From Merluccius polli (taxonomy: Eukaryota; Chordata; Actinopteri; Gadiformes; Merlucciidae), in assembly GCA_030340625.1 (NCBI GenBank), contig JAOPHQ010002900.1, positions 53,098-117,097 of the forward strand: DNA of 64,000 bases, in the 5' to 3' direction. The position numbers and the translations under genes were made by a program. Below are positions 38,925-51,281 of the stretch, in pieces. Below the pieces are notes generated by a model. The model saw only the letters and a list, made by a program, of their open reading frames with translations, did not search any database and was not told the origin of the DNA. Position 1 is the first letter of the stretch; each line of letters starts with the position of its first letter.

Positions 38925-41900
38925 TATTGGATTGAGTTATTTTAATGCCCCCTAGTGGAGGTGAGAGTGAGTGCAGGTCAGCTGCAGCGCTGGGGAAGAA
39001 CCAACGCCAGAAGGATTGAGATATTCAACCGTCTCCATGCGGTGTCTTGCTAGTATCTGATATCTAGAAGCACTCACAGTAAAGGGCCGTTTGATTTCAT
39101 TTCCATTCCAGTATGGAAAACGTCTATTTGTTTCATTTGAGTCGAGAGCAGGTTTTCAATTCAGTCCTAACACACACACACACACACACATCTCCTCATC
39201 TCCATCATCTCCGCCTCTATGTTGAAACCACCAAACTGTGAGTGACTTGATGCGCTGCGTTGGAGCTCGCCCTATACTGGCTCAGAAAACACTTTAAGAC
39301 CACTACACCGTTTATACACGGACCATTCACTGGGATGCTCACAATATTATTAGAAGATACATGAGGTCTTCATTCCCAGTAGGATTTGAATGAACGTCAC
39401 CTACTGCTGTGTGTATGGATGTGGTGGAATATATGAACTATACACCACAACAAATATATGAGCTTCTATAATATATACGTAATTAAAGTCTTTGCATAAA
39501 TTAAGTCTTTGCATAAAGTCTAGTCTATAAATAGCTCCCTTCCTCTCTCCAATTAAAAGGTGTTAAGTTGGTCAGCATTGGCATCTCCACTGTATCCAGG
39601 AAGTGTGGAGGCCATGCATCTCCTCACTTCTTTCTTGTGCAGATCCCTTAGTTGTCTTGCGTCCTTGCAGACATGTCCACTTCCCCCCTTAGTGTAATGC
39701 TAATGAACCTGGCCTTGGCCATGGCCAGGTCATATGGGGTCAGAACAGTCTCATTAATAATGAATGCACAGAGAAGGATTCACAAATGTATTTTGTGATT
39801 TATATATAAATTACTCTCTTCTCACAAATACATTTCAATGCACACACAAATGGATTTCGGCATGTATAAATGTAAAATAAATCCATAAACAAAAATAAGT
39901 TTCACAAACACATTTCTGATCCACACACACACATGTATCTTGTTTTAAATAAATGTAATATAAATCCATAAATATATTAATTACATATTTTCTTCAAAAA
40001 TGTATTTGAATGTTGTTACATTTATATACAAACTGTTAAACTTGAATTTACAAGACGTTTTTCATTTGTGAACTTGTTTGCATTTGTGTGTGAACTGGTC
40101 TGTATTTATTTGTGGATTTTTGAGACTCCCCTGACACGGCTGGATTCACAAATGCATTTTTTTCACCAAGGAACTCTCTGTAGCCAATCAGATGCCGCCT
40201 TAGTTTTCAGCCAATCACATGACTACAATCCCACGAGGGGTACCTCAGCATGGCCAGCGCACAGCTTTTTCTCTGCGCATTTTGCGTTACTTTTCGGTAA
40301 AAAAAAAAAAAAAAAAAAACAGTTATCGGACGGTAACTGTGCGTTCACATCAGAAGCGAATTGCGCTGCAAAGACGCTCATAAAGATTCGCTGCGAATAT
40401 TTCTGTTCGCTTTTGTCGCTCATAACGTACAATTCAATTTTGCAGACGCATGTAAAGGAGCCGTATGCTTTTAGTACATATCAAAGAGTGAACTCCACAC
40501 ACTTTGGCCATATTGCAGAGACGGTTGCTTGTTTGATAAACGATAGTCGCACATCCCGTGAAGGTGAACCCTCCCGGACTCCGCTATTAACATGAACCGC
40601 TCCGCCGGAGGAGCCATCCACGCGCACCGGACACCACAATACAAACATGTTTTCCATTTGCTTACTTTTAAATAATGTTGTGTGCAGGTATACGGTTAAT
40701 ACGATTATTAAAAGTGTTCATGTCTCCTTCCTGGTCCAGAACCGCTTGGTCCACGCCGTTAATAGGCGGCCCGCTTCGTGCGTGTGCTTGTAAAAATGAT
40801 ATTTAAGCTGATTATTACGGTATTGTATTGGATGGTACAACAGCGGGTGCCCAGCCACAACCGCGATTAACTTTTCAGTCGACATTTTGATGTACAGTAG
40901 GAACCAAAAAAGTACAGTAGGAACCAAAGTGCCGGTGTTCCCTGGGACCCACGCAATCGATCGCTTCTGATGTGAACGCACAGAGTTCAGCCTCAACATG
41001 GCGTCTGGTAATGCCGATTCAAGTGTCACTTAAATCGTGATTGCCATTCCCAGACGCCATGTTGAGGCTGAACTCAAGTGGAAGAAAGCTCAAGTCCGGA
41101 TCTTTCTTTTTTTTATTTTACCGAAAAGTAACGCAAAATGCGCAGAGAAAAAGCTGTGCGCTGGCCACGATGAGGTACCCCTCGTTGGACTGGTCATGTG
41201 ATTGGCTGAAAACTAAGGCGGCATCTGATTGGCTACAGAGAGTTCCTTGTTGAAAAAAATGCATTTGTGAATCCAGCCGTGTCAGGGGAGTCTCAAAAAT
41301 CCACAAATAAATACAGACCAGTTCACACACAAATGCAAACAAGTTCACAAATGAAAAGCGTCTTGTAAATTCAAGTTTAACAGTTTGTATATAAATGTAA
41401 CAACATCCAAATACATTTTTGATGAAAATTGCAAATATTTTTTTTAAATTCATATATTTATGGATTTATATTACATTTATTTTAAACAAGACACATTTGT
41501 GTGTGGATCAGAAATGTGTTTGTGAAACTTATTTTTGTTTATGGATTTATTTTACATTTATACATAACGAAATCCATTTGTGTGTGCATTGAAATGTATT
41601 TGTGAGAAGAGAGTAATTTATATATAAATCACAAAATACATTTGTGAATCCTTCTCTGTGCATTCATTATTAATGAGACTGTTCTGACCCCATAAGGTCA
41701 CTCCCCCCACCTTGTCTCCCTTGTTGTTACTGCCCACGATGTGAAAGTGTCCCTATAAGAGTCATGTCCACCCATTGTCTCTCTGAAGAGGTTTGGTTAA
41801 TGCTCCCATGTGTCTTCCCATGATCAGGACTTCAATCAAATACTTTGTTGACAAGAAGTGTCCTAAAATAAATGATTCTTCATCAAATGAAATGATTCGT

Positions 41901-42386
41901 CATCAAAATAAATGACTCTTCATGAGTGAACTGTCCATCTAAATAGTGAGTGTGTTGTGATGAATCAAACTAAACAGACACTTACACTTCTTTAGAGCTG
42001 GTTTCAGCCTCCCCACTCCACCATGCTCCACACTGGGGGGGAAACACAGTGAGAGCAGCATGTTGGCTTTAAACATGGAGACATTCACCTTCATCATCTG
42101 CTGGATCATCACTTTCTACACATGAGTTACAGTTAAACTTCATCTAGCAGGCGGTTGAATCCTTGGAGGAGACATCGTCTCACTGAGTGGTGAGCTGTCC
42201 TCTCCATACCTGAGAGTGTCCAGTCTCCAGCCTGGATCCTCCAGTCCAGCAGAGAGCAGCGTAACTCCTGAGCCTCCTGCAGGGTGATTGTAGCTCAGGT
42301 CCAGCTCTCTCAGATGGGAGGGGTTGGAGCTCAGAGCTGAGGCCAGAGAAGCACAGCCTTCCTGTGTGACCATGCAGCCAGACAAC

Positions 42387-42469
<83 letters not shown>

Positions 42470-45400
42470 TTATTCTTACGGATGATTTCTAACGTTATTG
42501 GATGTAAATCTGTTAAAGGTCTTCTGATGAGGAGCCTTGTGGTGGGACTGCACATTGAGTCCAACTGACCTGAGAGTCTCCAGTCTACAGTGTGGACTCC
42601 CCAGTCCAGTAGAGAGCAGCTTCACTCCTGAATCCTGCAGATCATTGGTACTCAGGTCCAGCTCTCTCAGACTAGAGGAGTTGGAGCTGAGAACTGAGGC
42701 CAGAGCTTCACAGCATCTCTCTGACAGATGACAGCCATTCAGCCTTTCATAATCAAAAAATACAAATATCAATTATTATAGGTTTCACAGAAATTACAGA
42801 AATATGTTTTAAACATCATGCAAAACTGGAAATAGTTTTGCTTCTAATCACTTTAAAAACACATTGTAAAACACAATATTTAAGAACAGTCTTCATAGAA
42901 ATATGTGTACAGTGTTTCCTCTAGGATGTTTTTCAGCAGCGGGGGGAAAGGGTGGGTGGTACACCGGCGGTCGGAGTGAATATCAATGGGTAATTTAAAA
43001 ATATGAAATAAAATGACACTTAACTGCAAAACAAACTTTAGAACATATTTATTTATTTATTGACATCTATTGTTACAGAGGGCAGCTTGGTCTTCATTTT
43101 CTCTCCTCTCTCATCTCTTTCTGCCCTCTCTCCTGCTCCTCCACTCTGCTCTCCTGCTCCTCCACTCTGCTCTCCTGCTCCTCCACTCTGCTCTCCTGCT
43201 CCTCCACTCTGCTCTCCTGCTCCACCACTCTGCTCTCCTGCTCCACCACTCTGCTCTCCTGCTCCACTCTGCTCTCCTGCTCCACTCTGTTCTCCTGCTC
43301 CACTCTGCTCCTCCACTCTGCTCTCCTGCTCCTCCACTCTGCTCTCCTGCTCCACTCTGCTCTCCTGCTCCACTCTGCTCTCCTGCTCCACTCTGTTCTC
43401 CTGCTCCCCTGCTCCTCCACTCTGCTCTCCTGCTCCTCCACTCTGCTCTCCTGCTCCTCCACTCTGCTCTCCTGCTCCTCCACTCTGCTCTCCTGCTCCA
43501 CCACTCTGCTCTCCTGCTCCTCCACTCTGCTCTCCTGCTCCACCACTCTGCTCTCCTGCTCCACCACTCTGCTCTCCTGCTCCACTCTGTTCTCCTGCTC
43601 CACTCTGCTCTCCTGCTCCACCACTCTGCTCTCCTGCTCCTCTACTCTGCTCTCCTGCTCCACTCTGTTCTCCTGCTCCACTCTGCTCTCCTGCTCCACC
43701 ACTCTGCTCTCCTGCTCCACCACTCTGCTCTCCTGCTCCACTCTGCTCTCCTGCTCCACTCTGCTCTCCTGCTCCACTCTGCTCTCCTGCTCCACTACTC
43801 CTACCTGTCTACTTGTCTAATAAGGTTACATTTGAGTAATGTTCGATAATTCTCTCACATCACAAATATTTGATCACACAACCAGTAAGAACATTAACAT
43901 ATTGTAGTAGCCACCACTAACCTTACACATTTTAGAACTAAAAGGCATTTCTTTCCCCAAAACTTCGGGGCATGAACCTTGAGCCCCTCCCTAGCTAAAG
44001 TAACATTACCTGCCTATCTTCCTCATTGACATCAGGCATCTTTCTCTTCTTGGAGAAATATTTTAACAAACTCATTTGAAAATGCAATCAGGAATATTTT
44101 AATACATAGCTTATATAAACATTGTTGGCAATTATTTTACCAACGTTTATTTAAGTAAGGCTACTGGTATTATGATTCACTGAGTTCTCTAACATTAACG
44201 TTAGCTGGAACATTTTTTCACGATATATTAGTAATCCATCCCTGCTAATACATGTCATCATGTAAATATGAGCATTCCTTCCAGGTGATGGGACCTATTA
44301 ACTCAGAATCAGTGCAGGATCATACTTGCTTTATAAGACACAACTCTTACTTTTTTTGTTTGTTCCTTTTTTTAAATCAAATCTTAACATTCTTCATATT
44401 TTTTAAATAAACATTTAATACCCACATTTTATTTTGAAAACTGGACGTTTCCACACGCTGCAGTAAGCTAGCGCTGACTTTCCCAGTTGTCTCAAAGTAT
44501 TTGCCTTAATGTCGGCAATAAGGGCGCACTTGAAAATGTTGGAGCGGCTGCTTGACCCACGCGAAAACAAGAGACGGCTGGCTTGACCGCAGTACGCGAT
44601 CGGTCATTAATCAATAATCAAATTTAACCGTATAACTGCACACAACTTTATTTAAAAGCAATCAAATGGAAAACATGTTTGTTTGTATTGTGGTGTCCGG
44701 TGCGTTTGGATGTGCGGCTCCTCCGGCGGAGCGGTTCATGTTAATAGCGGAGTCCGGGAGGGTTCACCTTCACGGCGTAGTTACGAGGGATGTGCGACTA
44801 TCGTCTTAAAAAATACTAAAGTGTTTTTTAAAGTTAGAAAGATATTAGATATTCAACCGATATTCACGCTCCGAATTACAGCGATCAGAACTGGATCAGA
44901 ACTAAAGCCGCGATCACGGGGCACCGCTAGACATGCAGTGTCTACCTACCTAGGTGTCTATCTGCCCAGGTGTCTACCTGCCCAGGTGTATACCTGCCCA
45001 GGTGTCTACCTGCCCAGGTGTCTACCTACCTACGTGTCTACCTGCCCAGGTGTCTACCTGCCCAGGTGTATTGGTCAGTATTTCTGCAGCGATGAGTTAA
45101 ATCAGGGCTTGTTGCGACCACGGATGTATTCGGTTTGCAATGCTCATGCCTTCTTATTTTTATGTTACTTTTTGCTCGACTAATGAAAACGTATTCGACT
45201 AAGCCGACTATTAGGGGGCAGCCCTAGATAACTTACAGAACTTTATATGGACCATTAGTTATATTTTCAATTTATTTACAGAGCAATCCCTGCAAAGTTT
45301 TTAGGTAATAACTATAGAAGAGAGGGGGCGTGGCATCACGATGGTGGCTCTCCATCGTGATGTCAGTCAGCCATTACGATGGACGATGTCAGACCACGCG

Positions 45401-48400
45401 AACGCGAACCTGATTTTTTTTTCCCGCAGACACGTCGGTACACCGGAATTCCGGCGTGGTGCCGGAATCAGCCCTGTGTAGAGAAACGAGTACTGTCACG
45501 TTTTTTAAATTGTTGCATCGACTTGGTACCGAAGTATCGGTTCTCGTGACATCCCTCCTATCTGCCTGAGGAGAACAAGCTGTCCTCGCGCTGTTGTTTA
45601 CTTGGTTGTCATGACTTCGTGAGTGATTGACGTCACTGTTCCAGTTGCTCATCCTCAAAGTGGAGAGCGAGCGGACGGACGACCGTTCGTTTGAGTTCAG
45701 TGGAGCGGACAGCTCTGCATGACGTCATGACATTTTATACACTTTTGAACCAGCGGCGGCAATAATTTTGCACACTGGTGTATACCATGAATTAATACTG
45801 AAGCACACATTTAGCACATTGAGTCCAACTGACCTGAGAGTCTCCAGTCTACAGTGTGGACTCCCCAGTCCAGCAGAGAGCAGCTCCACTCCTGAATCCT
45901 GCAGATCATTGGTACTCAGGTCCAGCTCTCTCAGACTAGAGGAGTTGGAGCTGAGAACTGAGGCCAGAGCTTCACAGCATCTCTCTGACAAATTACAGCC
46001 ATTCAGCCTTTAATGAACAATAGATACAAACATTAATTATTATAGGTTTCATGGAAATCACAGAAATATCTTTTTTAAATTATGCAAAACTGCAAATAGT
46101 GTAGCTACTAATCACTTAAAAAACAAAGATTACAATCAAGTATTGAAGAAAACTCCTCATAAAAATATTGATATAACATGACTCAATACTGAAGCATTAC
46201 ATTTAGCACATTGAGTCCAACTGACCTGAGAGTCTCCAGTCTACAGTGTGGACTCCCCAGTCCAGCAGAGAGCAGCTTCACTCCTGAATCCTGCAGATCA
46301 TTGGTACTCAGGTCCACCTCTCTCAGACTAGAGGAGTTGGAGCTGAGAACTGAGGCCAGAGCTTCACAGCCTCTCTCTGACAGATGACAGCCAGTCAGCC
46401 TTTCATAATCAAAAGATACAAATATCAATTATTATAGGTTTCACAGAAATTACAGAAATATGTTTTAAACATCATGCAAAACTGGAAATACTTTTGCTTC
46501 TAATCACTTTAAAAACACATTGTAAAACACAATATTTAAGAACAGTCTTCATAGAAATATTTGTATAAAATGAATTAATACTGAAGCACACATTTACATA
46601 TTACATTTAGCACATTGAGTCCAACTGACCTGAGAGTCTCCAGTGTACAGTGTGGACTCCCCAGTCCAGCAGAGAGCAGCTTCACTCCTGAATCCTGCAG
46701 ATCATTGGTACTCAGGTCCAGCTCTCTCAGACTAGAGGAGTTGGAGCTGAGAACTGAGGCCAGAGCTTCACAGCATCTCTCTGACAGATTACAGCCATTC
46801 AGCCTTTAATGAACAATAGATACAAACGTTGTAAATGTTAGATTCCTACACTTTTCAAATTTTCAACATACATTTGTATAAAGCAAAGCTAAAAATTAAC
46901 ATAAATTCTCACTTCTTCATTCATTTAAATCAACTCCTACATGTAGACCCTGTAATGTCCAGTAAACTGTGTTATTTAATGTAATCTTATTGAACACACC
47001 ATGTCATGGATTTGACTTTCAAATACAAAACAGATGATAGTTAATTATTGCTATTAGTGAACCTACAGAGATGTTTTGGAGGCTTTGACCACTGGCAGCA
47101 GTCTCAGAAGAGCCTCCTCTGAAGCAGAGTATTTCTTCAGGTCAAACACGTCCAGCTCCTCTTCTGATGTCAGTAAGATGAAGACCAGAGCTGACCACTG
47201 ACCAGGGGAGAGAGATTCGGTGGAGAGACTTCCTGATGTCAGGTACTGTTGGATCTCCTCCACTAGAGAACGGTCCTTCAGCTCATTCAGACAGTGGAAC
47301 AGATTGATGCTTCTCTCTGGGGAGAGATCTCCACTTATCTTCTCCTTGATGTAGCTGACTGTTCTCTGATTGGTCTGTGAGCTACTGCCTGTCTGTCCCA
47401 GCAGACCTTGTAGGAGAATCTGATTGGTCTCCAGAGAGAGGCCCAGGAGGAAGCGGAGGAACAAGTCTAGGTGTCCGTTCTTACTCAGTAAGGCCTTGTC
47501 CACAGCACTCTGGTAGAGGTTGGGTTTCTTTCCAAAAAGATTAGACCACCAGGATTGTGGGTGTTTTTCTGAGAGCAGATTGACACCAGTGTTTCTGAAG
47601 GACAAAAAGACATGAAGGGCAGCCAGAAACTCCTGAAAGCTCAGATGGACAAAGCAGAAGACCTTGTCCTGGTACAGCCCACACTCCTCTTTAAAGATCT
47701 GGGTGAACACTCCTGAGTACACTGAGGCAGCTCTGATATCGATGCCACACTCTGCCAGGTCGGCCTCGTAGAAGACCAGGTTGCCTTTCTCCAGCTGTTT
47801 GAAAGCCAGTTTTCCCAGAGAAACAATGATCTCCTTGCTCTCTGAACTCCAGTGTGGATCTGTTTCAGCTCTCCCATGATACTTCCTGTCCCCCTGTATG
47901 GACTGAACCCTCAGGAAGTGGATGTACATCTGAGTCAAAGTGTTGGGTATCTCTTCTCCTTCCTGGTATGTTGTGAAGAAGTCCTCCATAACTGTAGCAG
48001 AGATCCAACAGAAGACTGGGATGTGACACATGATGTGGAGGCTTCGAGATGTCTTGACGTGGGAGATGATTTTCCTGGCCAGCGTCTCCTCTCTGAATCT
48101 CTTCCTGAAGTACTCCTCCTTCTGTGCGTCGGTGAACCCTCTCACCTCTGTCACCATGCCAACACACTCAGCAGGGATCTGATTGGCTGCCCCAGGGCGT
48201 GTGGTTATCCAGATGCGAGCGGAGGGAAGCAGGTCGCCCCTGATGAGGTTTGTCAGCAGCACGTCCACCGAGGTCAGTGCTGTGACATCAGTCCAGATCC
48301 GGTTCTTCTGGGAGTCCAGAGGAAGTCGACACTCATCCAGACCATCCAAGATGAAGACAACTTGGAACCGCTCGTATCTGCAGAGTCCTGCTTCTTTGGT

Positions 48401-51241
48401 TTCAATAAAGAAGTGATGAAGAAGTCCCACCAAGCTGAACTCTTTCCCTTTCAGTAAATTCAGCTCTCTGAAAGTGAAGGGAAATGTGAAGTGTATGTCC
48501 TGGTTGGCTTTGCCTTCAGCCCAGTCCAGAGTGAACTTGTGTGTTAAGATGGTTTTACCGATGCCGGCCACTCCAGTTGTCATTATTGTTCTGATTGGTT
48601 GATCTTGTCCAGGTAAGGGTTTCAAGATGTCTTCACATTTGATTGGTGTTTCCTCCTTGGCTGGTTTCCTGGAAGCTGTTTCAATCAGTCTGACCTCATG
48701 TTCCTTGTTGACGTCTCCACTGCCTCCCTCTGTTATGAAGATCTCTGTGTAGATCTCATTCAGAGGTGTAGGCTGTCCTGCTTTAGGGACTCCTTCAAAC
48801 ACATGCTGGGTCTTCTCCTTCAGATGAGACTTGAGTTTATGTTGGCACTTGACAGCAAAATGTTCTGAATGAAGAAACAACAGAAGTCATCAGTCAGGAT
48901 GTTAATGTGAGCGGCTCCAACTCGTTGCTTTACTGTTGGCTAAACGAGTAATCAATCAAAAAATGATCAGTGTTTTAGCAACATCACCATCAGATCCAAA
49001 GGTACAGTTTTTAATCTAAAGTTTGATAGAAACATATCCCCCATTATGTCATTTAGTCTGTGCTTTATATTTAAGCTGTGAAAATATGAGTCTATTAATG
49101 TTTTTTTTTTCAACATAAGAGTTTTGCTGATTTGTTTCAAACAAATGTGTCTCTTACTGCTCTGCAGAGAGTCGGCCAGCTCCTCCTGCTTCAACTGCTT
49201 CAGGCAGAGCACTGTGATGTCTACAACTCCCTCTATGGCGCGCCTCCTCTGCTCCTCTTCCTCACCATCCACCACCTCCTTGTCCTCCTCCCTCTGCGTC
49301 TCTGAGCATTGTGGGTAATCTGGGAAGTGACCCCTCCAGAGCTTCTTCAGCTCCTTGTCTAGAAAAGCGTGTGCGTCCTCCTCAGCCCTCTGCAGCAGAA
49401 CAAACATCAATGAGAACTTGACTCTGAACTCACTGAGGACATCAGAAGCATCTGTCCTAGATTCACGTCCCGCTGGTCTACAGAGGGAAGCCTGGAGACC
49501 ATCAGCACCACAAGAGATGCTTTCTAATGTTCATGTAGAGCTGGAGTCAAATGTTCTGTTGGACATTTACACACCTTGGTCAGCTCTGTTGGATACTGCT
49601 GTACAGACTGAGCACTGGTAACCTTTGACCTCTCCTGGTGTTGTCTGTGGAGAACACACACACACACACACACACGTGTAGAGACTGCTTAATGGGGAGT
49701 CTGAAGGTCCAGAACTATTTAGTTTCTCCTGACTTGTTACGTCTGATAAGTACAGTCTGATGTTCTGGTCTGTTTTCTGATCTGTTTGAAGCTCCTCCCT
49801 CTTCTTACTCGAGGGGCGTCCATCTTTAAATTGAGGAGATGATTCATAGGGCTGAGCCGACTATTTCAATATTCTGATATAAGTTCATTTGCTCGGTGTT
49901 CGAATCTCAATTCACGATCAGTCAGTTGCGGCCATAGAAATAAGATGTTGTGGCGAGCAGGGGGTTAATGGTTTGGAAGGGTTTTGGTAGGGTAGCTAGC
50001 TGATAGTGGTGTGTGTGTGTGTGTGTGTGTTTGGTAGGGTAGCGAGCTGATAGCGGTGTGTGTGTGTGTGTGTTTGGTAGGGTAGCGAGCTGATAGCGGT
50101 GTGTGTGTGTGGTAGGGTAGCTAGCTGATAGCGGTGTGTGTGTGTGTGTGTGGTAGGGTAGCTAGCTGATAGCGGTGTGTGTGTGTGTGTGTGTGGTAGG
50201 GTAGCTAGCTGATAGCGGTGTGTGTGTGTGTGTGTGTGTGTGTGTGGTAGGGTAGCTAGCTGATAGCGGTGTGTGTGTGTGTGTGTGGTAGGGTAGCTAG
50301 CTGATAGCGGTGTGTGTGTGTGTGTTTGGTAGGGTAGCTAGCTGATAGCGGTGTGTGTGTGTGTGTGTGTGTGGTAGGGTAGCTAGCTGATAGCGGTGTG
50401 TGTGTGTGTGTGTGTGTGGTAGGGTAGCTAGCTGATAGCGGTGTGTGTGTGTGTGTGAGTTTGGTAGGGTAGCTAGCTGATAGCGGTGTGTGTGTGTGTG
50501 TGTGTGTGTGGTAGGGTAGCTAGCTGATAGCGGTGTGTGTGTGTGTGTGTGTGTGTGAAAAATACAGCAGACTTGAGTTTATAAATGTATCACCGTTGCC
50601 ACTCATCATGAAGCTGGAGGCAGTTAGAGCAATTGCACTGGCCAAGGTACAACATCTTCTCTCTAGGGTTGCCAACCGTCCCGTAAAATATGGGATCGTT
50701 CCGTATTTGGCAACTAAAAGACCTGTCCCGTAATTAACTGATACGGGACGCACTTTGTTCCGTATTTTGGGGTCGTGGAAGAATGACAGCTCGTTATGGT
50801 GATTCTCAGTCACTCGCTCACTTGCGGACTGCGTGCGCACCTCCCACGGCCACACACACAAGCAATAATGCTGCGTTCCATTTGTCTCGTAAACTCGTCG
50901 CCCGAGTTGTACTGACGCGAGAATGTGACGTCACTTCCTGGGTCGTACTGTCTACTTGTAGCGTTCCATTTGTCTTTGGACATTACGAGTCGGAAAGAAC
51001 ATGGACGCCACCAGTGTAGCAGCTGCGTGATATGCAATGTGATATGTTTTTAGCCACATTAGCCTATTTAGCAAACCAGTTAGAAAACAAAGCTTTACAT
51101 TGTATTGTGGAAGAAATAGGGTTGTGTGATATCATCTCTGGTTCCATAGGCCGTTTTGGGGTTTGCCAACAGGGGGTGCAAGTTGCCAAGGAAGTATGTT
51201 ATGTGCCTTTGAATTAATTGTATATTTTTTTCTGCTTTAAT

Positions 51242-51281
<40 letters not shown>

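Larger units (their letters stand above)
42910..45777. mobile_element. hAT-like host element (unit 2 copy), 2.87 kb
   Basis: The less disturbed copy of the element at 4,030-10,634. The left end is CAGTGTTTCCTC; the right end is damaged, ending CACTG after losing the GCTGCTGC block kept in unit 1. It carries the minisatellite and the MSLLKYFSKKRK first exon. A hairpin CATCACGATGG...CCATCGTGATG sits near 45,334-45,363 (and 8,179-8,204 in unit 1). Confidence 0.7.
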
